In this document: positions 40,744 to 53,200 of the stretch, piece after piece | How positions within the stretch are numbered: position 1 is the first letter of the stretch | Layout: every line of letters starts with the position of its first letter | DNA from: Dirofilaria immitis | Taxonomy: Eukaryota > Nematoda > Chromadorea > Rhabditida > Onchocercidae | Length of the DNA: 64,000 nucleotides | Assembly: GCA_024305405.1 (NCBI GenBank) | Contig: JAKNDB010000076.1 | Location: 1,422,501-1,486,500 of the forward strand | Reading direction: 5' to 3' | The notes under the pieces: model-generated | What the model saw: the letters and a program-made list of their open reading frames with translations, nothing else | Database searches by the model: none | Told to the model about the DNA's origin: nothing | Translations under genes and position numbers: made by a program

Positions 40744-42456
40744 ATTCGTTGTTCTTGCTATAACTTTTAAAAGCAAAACATGCAATTTGATCATTTTTCC
40801 CGTTGCTCGGAATCTCTGTCGCAAGATGATTGGCTTCTTACAACCGCTATTTACATCAGCCATTGTCCTGTCCTATACGGTGATTTTTGACAGCTCTGTA
40901 GTATCAAATGATATAAATTTTGCAAACTGGGATATATACAGTGATCGATAGCCAATAGCTTTTATTTTCTAAACTTCCAGTTACTCTTACAAATTTCTAG
41001 AACGGCCTTTTGAGCCTTTTGAAGTAAATGTTTGTTTCTTAGTAGCATCAGTGCAAGTTTGATTTCATAGATCAGAAGCTTTGAAGTTAAAGCATTTTTA
41101 AAATAATGACGCGTGAGACGATCAGCGGTTGATAATAGAAATTGAGTTTATCTTGTGTTAAGGCAATTTCTAAAATAATATGAGAGTATTCTGTATAAAT
41201 TAGTATAACTACCTGCTATGGCATTTATGTAAAATAGGTCTAATTCCATTATTTGCCTTCTAATTGCGGCTAATCTAATTTTATTTGTTACATATAGTTT
41301 GCTTTATCTCATTTTGTTAATAGTAAGCCCAGTCAAGAATAATATAAAAGAAGGAATCATTTAACATACATAGATGGAGAACAATTCCGATTTTTTTCAA
41401 CAACTTAAGATTCTCCGGAATGAGCATTGAATCGATGTTTGAAAATATTATTCGTATTACTGTATACGGCAAAATATTGATTTCGTAATCGCAAATTGAA
41501 GGAAACAAAGGAAGCAACAAGTATAAAAGACTTTTAAATTCAGGTTCTTTCTTTGATGATGATTGGAATGTAAGATTATACTGTTAACTGTTATGCCGCT
41601 CTCACAACGGATTTAAAACAACAGTCATGCATCATTTCAAAAACAAAAAGTAATGTGAGTAAGAACATTCTTACATTCTCAAAATAATGTTGTAAAGAGT
41701 TTAATTTACGATGAATGGCATCTTGCAATTCCTTTTTTTTGCTTCCTTTTTTTCGTTTTTTTATTTTTGTTCAATTCCAGAGAAAATTACTTTTGTTAAA
41801 TTCCATTTCGATGTCTCAATATGCGATCAACATAGTAAAGTTGAACTCTAGGATCTATTCTACAAATATATTTATTTCTGTAATGTTATCAATGTAGAAT
41901 TCATTCAGGGAATTTGAAATATACAGATCTATTTCAATATACAAGAATTAATAATGCGAGTGCTTTGAGACATATTGTTTGTTTTCTTTGACAACTCCTG
42001 TCAAGTCTTTAACCTATTTCAGAGACTGTGATTATATATGTGGCTATACATTTAACTATAGTGAACGATATTCATTTAGTAATATCTTTTCCGCTTTGTG
42101 TTTAAAATTTGAAATAGTAGTAAACAATATCAGAAAATAGAACAGACTCTGCTGATTGGATAGGTACACAAAATTTTATATGGTTTTTGAATGGAAAATT
42201 CTAAAGAAATTCTCCATCGATAAAGGCCTTTGAGATGCTAATGGTTTCAAAAATATATTAAATTAAATAATGTTATGACAGCTGTGAAAGACTAGCTTTT
42301 CAAGGTCATCAACCACCTGCTGTTTTGTGATTCATGGTCTTTACTTTTTTTTTTTCAAATATTATTATGACTTTTTGGAACATTGCAATTTCAGATTGTT
42401 AAAATTTAAAATTTTATAAAATTTGAAGCGAAGAACAATAAGCACTCTCGTTATAT

Positions 42457-42740
42457 ATGCACATATATACGTATATATTTATGTATGTATGTATGTATGT
42501 ATGTATGTATGTATGTATGTATGTATGTATGTATGTATGTGTGTATGTATGTATGTATTTATGTATGTATGTATGTGTGTATGTATGTATGTATGTATGT
42601 ATGTATGTATGTATGTATGTATGTATGTATGTATGTATGTATGTATGTATGTATGTATGTATGTATGTATGTATGTATGTATGTATGTATGTATGTATGT
42701 ATGTATGTATGTATGTATGTATGTATGTATTGTACGTATG

Positions 42741-42776
<36 letters not shown>

Positions 42777-42783
42777 TGTATTT
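42457..42783. repeat. (ATGT)n tetranucleotide array
   Basis: Roughly 300 bases of ATGT repeats with a few variant units (GTGT at 42541 and 42577, TTTATG near 42558), a break at about 42730-42748, then more units. The frames are all open because the unit has no stop, which produces artificial Tyr-Val-Cys-Met ORFs. Confidence 0.95.
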
Positions 42784-43712
42784 TAAAGCAATGTATGGTT
42801 GTCGATTGAAAAGAACTTTAATTAAAAAAAAAAATTAGTTAGTACAAATAACTGATTATGGAGGGAAATTTTCTTATAATTTCAGTGTATTGATGGCAAA
42901 AAATAATCGTTGAAAATGATATATTCGAATTCAGAACAAATTTAATCTATTTAATAGGTGTGAAAAATAGATTTCAGTTCACTGTTAAGAGACTTGCTGA
43001 AAGCTTAACTCATCCGAATCAAGATCGATCATTAACTATAGAGATTAATCAAATATACAAAATAACTACTAATTCATAGATCGATATCATTGTTGTCTAA
43101 TATTTCACAGGACTGACAATATTTGCTTTCTTATAAATTTTTCCAAACTGTTAAAATAGAGTAATAATTAATTCATGATAAATAGGATATTAGCTTTTCG
43201 TCGATCTCAAATATTGAAAAATTTCCTACCAAAAGAAACTTATCATTAATAATGATGTCATCTAAGAAGGTCTATAAGTTTGGCTATGGCTTCAACTGTA
43301 ATGTAGACAGGACAATATATGAACTATTGATCTTTTGGTTTTCGAAAAAACTTGGGGTCTGCCAGGTTGGGACATTAGTTCTTTATTCTTTATATTAAAT
43401 TTATTATTTCTTTTTCGTTTATTACTTGTAAATAATCAAGGTGATTTGTTTGATTCTGCACATTCCAGCGGTTCATCATTTAACCATCGCAGAAATGGGT
43501 GTAAGGGACATTCATTTTTCACTAACTGAAATATATATCATCCAATGGATTTTCATTTTTAATTGTCTAGAGAAACGTTATTATCTTCGGTGAAAATGCG
43601 AATCAGTTGCGTAATTTGCCCAAAACTCTCACGCACTTTACGTCGGATATAGGATCATTGTAATATACGTTAAATCAAATGAATAATGACAGATATGTTT
43701 ATCCAAAATTCT

Positions 43713-43767
43713 CATGCACTTTACGGTTTAAAACAGTTGTCATGCACTTTACGGTTTAAAACAGTTC
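43713..43767. repeat. 28 bp tandem repeat, two copies
   Basis: CATGCACTTTACGGTTTAAA with ACAGTT occurs at 43713 and again at 43741. A partial relative (CACGCACTTTACG) lies near 43631. Confidence 0.85.
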
Positions 43768-44338
43768 TTCGTAACGATAACGCATATTAAACGAACTGGT
43801 AGAGATTGTTCATTGTTGTATCGCAATTCGTGCGTCGCTCTTTTGCAACGTTCGCAAGAAATACCATATACAATGCACACATAAATTAAATCTTTTAGTT
43901 CTGTTTCATAGAGCAGTCATTTGTTCATTCCATACGTATTTGTGGATAGTTAGAAACGAGGAGAAGTTGAAATACAGCAGCAACATTTATCTAGAGAACT
44001 CTTGCAATTTTTAAATATTTATTAAAAGAAAATACAAAATGAGCCAAGTCCGAGAGATATCAATTTGTAGACTAATTAATGTGTGAAATGATCTGCTGCG
44101 ATCATTTTTTAGGAATATCTGTCTTACGACGATAATGAAGTAGCCAACACAGGGCATCTAATCAACATATTCGAGCTAATATAGATACTCTTCTGCAGTG
44201 TTATCAATTATTGGTTGTATTGTATTTATTTATTAAGTTATTTGCTATTCGTTATTTATTATCAGTTACAATTCTATCAATAATCAGTGATTCAACCTAA
44301 CTGGACTAATCTGATAAAGCTGTTGCTGCGGCAGTAAC

Positions 44339-44450
44339 TGTGATTGTGGCTGTGGCTGTAGCTGTGTGGCTGTAGTTGTATCTGTAATTGTGACTGTGGC
44401 TATGGCTGTGGCTGTGGTTGTGGCTGTGGCTGTGGTTGTGGTTCGTGTTG
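44339..44450. repeat. Degenerate (TGTGGC)n repeat
   Basis: GC-richer block of TGTGGC/TGTAGC units. The minus strand reads as a T/A then Q-rich peptide, which may be low-complexity coding but has no support beyond being open. Confidence 0.7.
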
Positions 44451-45567
44451 GAGCTATTTGAGAAGGCATTTGCTGTTTAGTGAACAGCGTGTTTGTGTGC
44501 TCTAAGACAGAAGGACTTTTGGCGGCTGTAGTTCTCTACGCTGTGATAACAACAATTCCCTTATTCCGCTAGAAATTATTTTATTTAGAACTTTATCAGT
44601 TGATTCATTCATTTCGAGATTTTTAAGAAAGTCGGTATTATCGGTTTCTTTCGTATATAGTTTTCATCAGCGGAGCACGGATAATGAGAATTACAAAGAT
44701 ACTCTTGATATTTTTAATGTGTTATATTTTCGATTATTATCTTGATATATATATCATCGTCTATCAAAATAATGCAATATTTTAGATAAAATTTTGTAAT
44801 AATTGTGTGTTAATGAACATTTGAACAACAATTGATGTGTATGTAATCAATTATAATAGATGATATTACTGATATTTATTTAGGAAGAGAATCGAAAGTT
44901 TAACCACTTAATAATCAATTCTGCATTTATTACTTATCAGTAACTGATGGATGCATAATGCAAAAAAAAAAAAAAAATTCATGAAATGTTAATTTGATGA
45001 ATTTAAAGTACTAATCTGTGAGACGTTAGTTTGTTTGCTCTTTTTTTTTACGCAATTTTGATTAAATATGGATGTATAAAATATATGTGAAATGCCTTTT
45101 ATTGAATCTGTGGTTTGCTATTTCTAAATTTGAATTTATTCTTTTCGAAATATCAGCGAAATTCTAATTGGCAGTTCATGACTATTTGTTGATTCTGAAA
45201 GGATGATAGTCCTAGTCGATAATGATTTAAAGTAAAGAAGGAAAATTTTGTATGAACCTCCTCCTGTCTTGCTTCATAAAGGTAGGTGCTAGACAAATTT
45301 AATATATTTTAACCAATAACCTCTAACCTAATTCATGCTGAATCAAAAATTGTTGGGATCATTGCTTAAATAATTTTATATACTAGCTGATATGACATGT
45401 GTTTAATATGTAATTTTATTTGATATGAATTTTAGAATTTGATTACTTGCATTAAAGAACGAACGCTATTCGATAATTAGTAGGATTACTTACGGCTGAT
45501 TTCCATAGTATGAAGAGATTGAAATGTTTACTAATAGAACACATTAATTGACATTAAATTTCTGTTA

Positions 45568-45608
45568 TGTATATATATATATATATATGTATGTGTGTAT
45601 GTGTGTGT

Positions 45609-45651
<43 letters not shown>

Positions 45652-45691
45652 TTGTGTGTCTCTACATGTGTATGTATGTATGTATATATGT
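45568..45691. repeat. Compound (AT)n(GT)n microsatellite
   Basis: An AT run followed by a long GT run with ATGT interruptions and an ATGT tail. Confidence 0.9.
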
Positions 45692-46626
45692 ATTCGTCGT
45701 TTGTTCATGTGTTTGAATTGCGCCATCCCAATTACTTTAGCTTATAACTTAGGAAAAACCATCGATAGTTCCCGAAGTATGCAAAAACAATTTTACAAAT
45801 TATTCGGAGTGTAGATCATCTGTGTCTTTTCCACTTTCCTTGGAGTCTTTCACTAACGAAAAATTTTTTCTTGAAATGCGTTCCCGTCATATCTTTATCT
45901 TCCCTTTTAAGTAGATTATAAAAAGCATATGTATGGATTAAAATTTTAAAATATTCTTTTCATCGGAGTTCTGAAAGAATAGAAATTCGATTTTTATTTG
46001 AAAATATTTTTGTTATAATAATTAATTTTAGCAAACCTTCATTATAAATTTCCTTAAATATTAGACAATTTTTAACATGCTCAAGAAATTGGTGACTAAT
46101 GCGATACGGTTTTATACATAGATAAAATTATAAATGATTGATTATTTATTTATATATAAGTAACATAGTATCAGCAGCTAAAGTTTATCTAAATGATTAG
46201 AAATTCATTTGTCTATAGCATAATTACTGAATTAATACTTCGTGAATTCCTACATGTTATTCTTAAATAATAAGCAATTAGACCAGTAGTCTGGAGGTTC
46301 GATTAATAAGAAAAATATCACTTGAAACATCTGTGATAATTTGAAATAAGCAAGGCTTTATTGGAGGTCATTGCATAGCAACGATTTTGACTGCTTTCGT
46401 ATTTAATCAGCTTTGAGGGAATGTTAATTTTGAACATTGAAGAATGCCGGCGGATATGACGAAAAGATAGTAATAACTGAAGAAGTTAGAAATGTGAATT
46501 ACCATTTGTCCTTTAGATTTAGATATTGCAGGAGGGTGATTAGAAAATAGATTACGTTTAACAAGCACTAGTAGTATCAGCGACTAATTCATTCATGCCT
46601 CGTTACTTTGTCATCAAAATCAATTT

Positions 46627-47142
46627 TCACTCAGTGATGGTTTTCGATGGTCTCGTCTTAAATAATATGAGAAGGATTGCATTCAGATGCAAAGCTATAG
46701 TGGTGTTGTAGTCAAGAAAATAAATTCTTGTCACCATGTGATGAACTACTTCAAGTTTCGCTGTGTATCTTATTACTAAGCTTAGTGATGGGATGTTCTT
46801 AGTTCACTTGATGATGATAAGTACTGTTATGCGTAAATGTATTTTGTATTAAGATAATCGTGTCTTCTTGGACCTACCAAAATATGCGATCCATGCGATT
46901 GATATAACCATGAAAAAAAAAAATTGTGCTTGCATCAGTGGATAATCGGGCAGCATGCCAACAAAGAGTTTTTTTAGAGCATTTTCTGCAATTAGCAGAT
47001 TGATTCGATGACTAATAAAAAACTTACGTAAAGGGAAGGAAGAGTAATGAGGAATCCTGAGGTATATGTCTTTATGCTTCTCTGGGAATTCATTCATCTC
47101 CTCGGGAATCTGTTTCGGGCTCCGAGGTGAGATGGCATCCAT
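46627..47142 (-). CDS. Possible split membrane-protein gene or fragment
   Basis: Three exons can be joined in phase on the minus strand: 47028-47142 (ATG, donor GTAAGT), 46878-46985 (acceptor TTGCAG, donor GTAGGT) and 46627-46760 (acceptor ACACAG, ending TGA), giving about 126 residues. The first part is charged (SPKQIPEEMNEFPEKHKD). Two hydrophobic segments follow, FFFFMVISIAWIAYF and TTIALHLNAILLILF, the second leading into FKTRPSKTITE. That last stretch recalls the first membrane helix of nematode serpentine chemoreceptors, but the similarity is by eye only. The first intron is just 42 bases. A GTGAAA donor overlapping the stop could continue the gene. It could also be a receptor fragment or chance. 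Confidence 0.25.
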
Positions 47143-49648
47143 TTGATTTGGAAATATTTAAATAAATATTATCCGCTATTCCTCTATGGAGAATGGAATA
47201 GAGTTTATAAAGTAAGATAGGAGATAGAGGGACAATGAGCTATTATTGGACGGACTAGTCAATGTTATCCCAGAATGCTTTAAAGCATTCATTTAATGAA
47301 TAATTCAAATAGGTTCATTTTATGGTATTTGTTCAAATTCACTGCAATATAGCTACTTTCATCATTTAGCTATTAGTTTCTTTTGATATTTGTTAATTAT
47401 TTGTTGATATATCTAAGATATTTGCTTATGTATGTGAATGTAAAAAGTGTGAGTGAGTCGTGGTACCATTCACTTTCAAATTTTATTTAATTAACTATTA
47501 ATACGTAATATTAATTGATGTAGCTTGCTTGCGTATTTGAATGCTTGTTAAGTGTTAAATTAGTAAATAAACGTTAAATAAATAACGCTGATGCAAATGT
47601 CTAGAGCAAGTATCTGGTGGGTTAAAATTTCGTAGAATATTTCCATGATTTGATGTATCGTTCCAGTAGTATTCAACTTTTTGTTATTCGATGAAGATTA
47701 GCCGGTGCTTCTAATGTGATTGCTTGCAAATTATATACTGAAAACTAACCATGGGTTCTTTACGGAAGACTGAAATGAGATAAGTAGCGAAGATCGCAGT
47801 GTGAAATTTAACCCTATCAGTAACCGGTTTCCATATACGAGACCCGTTTATTGAATTCACAACAAGTCCTATGTCTGATAAATCATAATAAATTCTTATA
47901 TTTTACAGAAGAATTTAGGATATCGATATGTTCCTATTGATGCCTTTTAGATTTTTTATCTGAATTTTATCGATGGGTAAAAGTGATATTAAATACTTAC
48001 AATTAAATTAATTATATACTGATGAAGAGTATTATTTTATTTTATGATAATTTTCTTCAAGAAAGATTTTAATGAGCCTAAAAGCTCTGAATCGATTATC
48101 ATAAATATTTGAAGATGGGATAGATATGGTTGTATCGTTAGAACTGCAAAGAAACAACTGGTCGAACATCGAACTACACAAGGAGCAAGAAAGTTTGACA
48201 ACTGGTTGACGAGAATTGTAATCGTCAGTTATGAATGAAATTAGAAAAGGTACTGAAGGAAGTGGTTGGATATACTGTGATATCATAGCTGAAGGTGGAC
48301 AGTGGTCGTGTAGCCAATAACTTATTGAAAGGACAGTTATATATAGAGAGAGGCGTTCTTGAGAAAATATAAATCATTAAACAGCAAAGACAGATGTTAG
48401 GATAAGAAAGTTTAAAAATTCGAGTCGAATTACCACATCTACCCGTAATATCGACATGAGCATTGATATGCTATGTTTGAATAAAAATAATACTGAAACG
48501 AAGTTGAAATTGGGGAGAAAAAGATTAGTTCAATTGATAATTTCGAAATTCATTTCATCTTGTTGGACATTCGATTTCTTATCGTAGTTGTAGTAGAAAG
48601 ATATGAATATTTGATACGCATATAGATCGATCTCGAAAGGTGGTGATTTTGGGAAGTGAAATACGGAAGCTGATCTTCTACACATACACATAAGCATGAT
48701 GGGTGTGCGTGAGAAAGATCTGGCTTACTGATAAAAAACAGGCTGATTGATAAGTGTAACGGTGCGACCAAGCACCTCACTTTCGTCGTCATTATCAACG
48801 TCATTGTCTGCCCTGCAGCATTTCAGCATTTGCAAGTACTTCCTTCCTGAATATTATCAGAAATTGATTGATATATATAAATTTCCATCGATTTTCTACT
48901 TATTTTTGTCCTTCTATTCCTTGATGAGTGAGGTAAAGTAAAATAGAGTGAAAAGCAGTGAACAAAACTGGCGTTTGCTATTTATTTGACTAATTCAAGT
49001 ATTATTGAATTAGCTTCAGTGAGTTATTGATTTCCATTCGAACTAGAATTACTTATGACATGAATCGAACTAGTCACTTGGATTATTTGTGACAGAAATA
49101 TCAATATTCCATTATTTCTACCGTAATAATTTCATAATCTCCCCTACACCATCTTATTCTGATGCTAATTTTTGTAGTAGCAAAGCACATAGATAATACA
49201 TACATTATTTACGCAAACGACTTAGTAACTTCTGAATAATCCAAATTCAATGTATCATTAGACTTCGTTTATGCCTTTCACAAGTGAAGATCCCCATTCG
49301 AACTCCTAATCACCTAATTTCATACTACACTGAGTTGTCAGAGAAAAAAAATGTATACGTAATCGTAGGCTTGTATCTTCATGTTTATTGGTTTATCTGT
49401 GAATGTGAATATAGTTTTGGTTGTCTGCTGAACTAATAAATTTGTGGGAAGTTTAAATAACATTTTTGATTTTATCATATTTCCAAATGAGAGTGGGCAA
49501 ATATAACATTGCAATGAAAATTTCTTAATGGTTCGAAGTAGTCTTGGGATATGTGCTTACTAACTAATTTTGGACTCGTTTGATTAGAATTAATTGCTAG
49601 TTGTTTCTAGCATAAATTCGGTCAAGTCAGATGCCCAAGACTTATGAA
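47143..49648. other. No recognised gene
   Basis: AT-rich; short ORFs on both strands at 48032-48941 look like chance. Confidence 0.4.
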
Positions 49649-50026
49649 CTAGAATAGCGAGATTTCTCCAGCAGCATTGTCTATTGGAAACTGAATGAGC
49701 AGAAATCTGTATTTGAAGAAATTCAAAAAAACCGCAGCAGTAGGCAAGCAGAATAATATTGCTCGAAGTTTTAACTTTCGAATTTTTTTTTTTGCTGAAT
49801 TGTCGAGATTTCTGAGATCAAAGTTCAGGATAACGCTTATCTTGCTGTTAGCATAACTGAAGATGACATTTTTATCTTTTGCTATTAAATGATTGAACAT
49901 TTCATATTTCAAACGAAAAGCATCTATGAGCATTTCTTGGTGAAGTGATGATGCAGCAGCATGCAGCGATTGAATATCTTTCAATAATTCAAATTTTCGG
50001 CATTTCGCCAAGCATTCATTGCTCAT
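49649..50026 (-). CDS. Unassigned 125-codon ORF
   Basis: One of the longest non-repeat ORFs in the second half of the window. It starts at an ATG and its first 55 or so residues have a normal protein composition (CRKFELLKDIQSLHAAASSL, then EMLIDAFRLKYEMFNHL), suggesting amphipathic helices. The rest becomes K-, L- and F-rich and may run into intron. I do not recognise it and see no partner exon. It could be a real exon or chance. Confidence 0.25.
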   Translation of the reverse strand: MSNECLAKCRKFELLKDIQSLHAAASSLHQEMLIDAFRLKYEMFNHLIAKDKNVIFSYANSKISVILNFDLRNLDNSAKKKIRKLKLRAILFCLPTAAVFLNFFKYRFLLIQFPIDNAAGEISLF

Positions 50027-50184
50027 TCCCTTGAAGTGAATGTAACGCTGTTTGGCAGATTAAAATGCATTCAAACGATCGGACACCATTCTTTTTATTG
50101 TGAATGTGAAACGCGTTCCATTGTGTGTACCTAACGTTTCGTATGGCTCATTTAACGCCGATTTAAATATGACTTCAATAGTTT

Positions 50185-50186
<2 letters not shown>

Positions 50187-50215
<29 letters not shown>
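50187..50215. repeat. (AT)n microsatellite
   Basis: About 14 TA units. Confidence 0.9.
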
Positions 50216-50218
<3 letters not shown>

Positions 50219-53200
50219 AATGAATATGTGTGTGGCCATGTAGAATATATAATGTTTGTAGTCTAATTGGCCAGATCGCTCTTTTATGAGTTGTAATGAA
50301 ATCATATCAAGGTGACATGAAGAGATAGATAATCGGGTGCACTAATTGTTTGTTGTCATTTCTGAAATATTAATATAGGGAAAGCAAATTGTGTCACGCT
50401 GTTATATGAATACTCGGATATTCTTTAACGAAACATCATAGCAGAATCTGAATCTGCTAAGTCTCTCTAATTTATTCTTTAAATTTTTAAAGTCGTCAGC
50501 CGAAGTAGCTGGTCAAATAAAAATGAATTAATGCTACTGATTAAAACTGAAAAACAGTTTCATATAATAATTTTGTTGTCTCCAAAATGATCATTGTTAC
50601 CTTCAATATTAAGAAATCGGTGTCGAGTTAAAAGCAATTGCTGAAGTATCGATTAGGTCACAGAATGTGAATATTCTCTCTATAAATTAATTATTCTTCC
50701 CAGTCAATTTCGCCTGTAAATCTTTTTACGCAATATAAAAATGCATTACGTAACAAATGAAATGTTAATTTATGCTAGAATTTATGATTTCTTTTTTTTC
50801 GGAGAGATTACTCATTCAAAGCTTAATTAAAAATTTTAAATTTATATTTAAAAGTATTCTATGTGTTAAGTAATAGATCCATCCACTTACTTTATTTATA
50901 TGCAACTTACTTAAAGCGTAGAAGAGGTTTTCCTAGAAGAATAAATGAAATTCGAATAGAGCATTTCGCTTGATTCTTTCTTGAGTCTTCAAAATAACTG
51001 ATTCATCACAGGAAGCAGATGTTGTTTTTGAGAAATTATCCCTTTTTTCATTTCCTTTTTACTACTTATAGCCAATTTCATTTTCATTCAGACTTTAACT
51101 TCATTATCTTGGTAAGATTATTGAAGGTATTATCGCATCGACTGCTGATGATGAATAATACAATTTCTTGCTATTTATATGCGTTGATTGGGCGATTGGT
51201 TTTAGTTAATAACTTAGTGATGTTTGTGATTTTGTTTGCTGATCATTCTTCCATCACTTCTTCAACTGTCCATCCATTCTCGTATTACTGCACCATTCTC
51301 GTCACCTATACCTTCATTAAACATTGTAGCATATTATGATAATTTTCTTCTAAAGAAAAATTTTGATTTATTTCATTGTCGTTTATAATAGTTCAGAACG
51401 TTGGTGTTTAATGAGAGATACAATGAGTAATTTTTTTTTAAAGCATTTTTTATTGAATCGAAACACAGCTTAGATTTGGAAAGGTTTTGAGAAAGACTTC
51501 TCAGCAAAAGAATTCATTTTTAAATAGTCTTAATATTTAAACTTGAAGACTTCTGAGCACATTATAATTGTAAAGAATTTGATCCGATCCTCAATTAGTT
51601 GTGTAAGAGTACCATAATTACAAATGCCAACATTCCGTTTAACCGATGCAATATAATAATTTAAAAAGTCTCGACATATCAAAAGAACATATTATAGGGA
51701 TTAAAAATAAGTAAAAGAAAATTTCATTTAATGCCGCTGTATTTACTTACAGAAGCATACTGCCCTTTCTCTTATTATTCGATTTTCTTTCACTAACACC
51801 TTCAAAAATTATCGCTTTAATTTGATTCTTCCATAAAAACACCAGTTGTTCATTTCATCGAAAAATTCTGCCTATTAGATGAAGGAAACATTGACGTCGC
51901 CAGCTAGTCTCGACTCTCGACTTTAAATTGCTGCTTTTCTCCATCCCTCTCGCATACAGTATTGACTGCTCTTCCAGCAACCAATGAATAACATTTGAGA
52001 GCAATCAAATACGGTACCCTCAAGCAGTTGGCTATGATTCTTTGATGCTTACTACGTTACTCACCATAGGGAAAAAAAAACACGATAAATTTATCTCTGG
52101 AGTGCAACAAATGAAAAAAAAATGTTTTTTTCTTCATGATTGATTAGTAGAAGTGATTGATTACTTTTATTGATAATATTTTTGTTTACTTCACATTTAA
52201 ATTTACCTTTTTGCAGAAATTTTTGATTGCTATAGTGACATCATACTCTAGTACAGTACAATTCTGTATTGTCATAAAGAACCGTACAGCACTGAAAGTA
52301 AGGCAATCTTGGATTTTTAAATCTATGAAATTGGTTTTTTCTTGAAATGATATAATTTCCAAACTTGAATTTTGATGAGTTGAGATTTGCTAATTTTTCT
52401 TTTCTGACTTTATTGCTTTTAAATCTTTGTTTTTCATTTTCGATGAAGAGAGTTTCTCTGATGCTTAACTAAAGTACAATGATCGCCCATATCTCTTTGA
52501 TGTTCGATTCTAGCATAAAATTCAGCTTACTTGAGGAAAAATTTAATGATCGTGTGAAATGCATTGATCATATTAATCATTTTTTGATTGTTATGATTTT
52601 GAAAGATTGTTCTAAGATGTAGAGATAATTTTCTTGTTGAGTTGTAAACGAAACGAATATTAGCTTTGATTTTCATTTATTAATTCGCATAATTCGCTTC
52701 CATTCCAGGTTCATATGTTTCCCATTTTCCATTTATCAATTTTTATTCATCAATCTTTTGATTTTTTTGTTTCCACTAGCAATTATTTTAAATTTTCACT
52801 ATCTCTGCAATACAGTTATCGCATTTGTAATCCATTCATTTTTCAAAAGACTCATAGACAAGGCCGAATGGCTTCGTATAATGCGGAATGAGATAGATGA
52901 GAATTTCTGGAAATTTTCCAGGATAAAGATTTTCAGAAATTTCATACGTCTTTTTGGAATGAAGAAGACCTAATTAAAATTGTCGTTTATAAGACGTCCA
53001 GAAATGTTCTCTCAAAAATCAGGAAAAGGAAACGATGTCCTAATTCTGTTCATATATTTGTCGCTGCATCATTCAGCTATCCATTGGTCTTTCATCAGCA
53101 GTAATCATTTACTGAATCTTCATCTACTCGGCCGTGAATCTGTCTATTCCACTCTAAAATTTCGCTTCTTTTTCTTTTATTCTCAACTTAATATCTGAAG

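Noticed and set aside
42423..42838. Three ORFs of 109-128 codons with YVCM repeats
   Set aside because: Direct products of the ATGT microsatellite, not genes.
44284..44469. Minus-strand TA/Q-rich 61-codon ORF as a transcription-factor exon
   Set aside because: Falls in a degenerate TGTGGC repeat, with no flanking exons.
45548..45814. 88-codon ORF with poly-Cys/Val
   Set aside because: Produced by the GT microsatellite.
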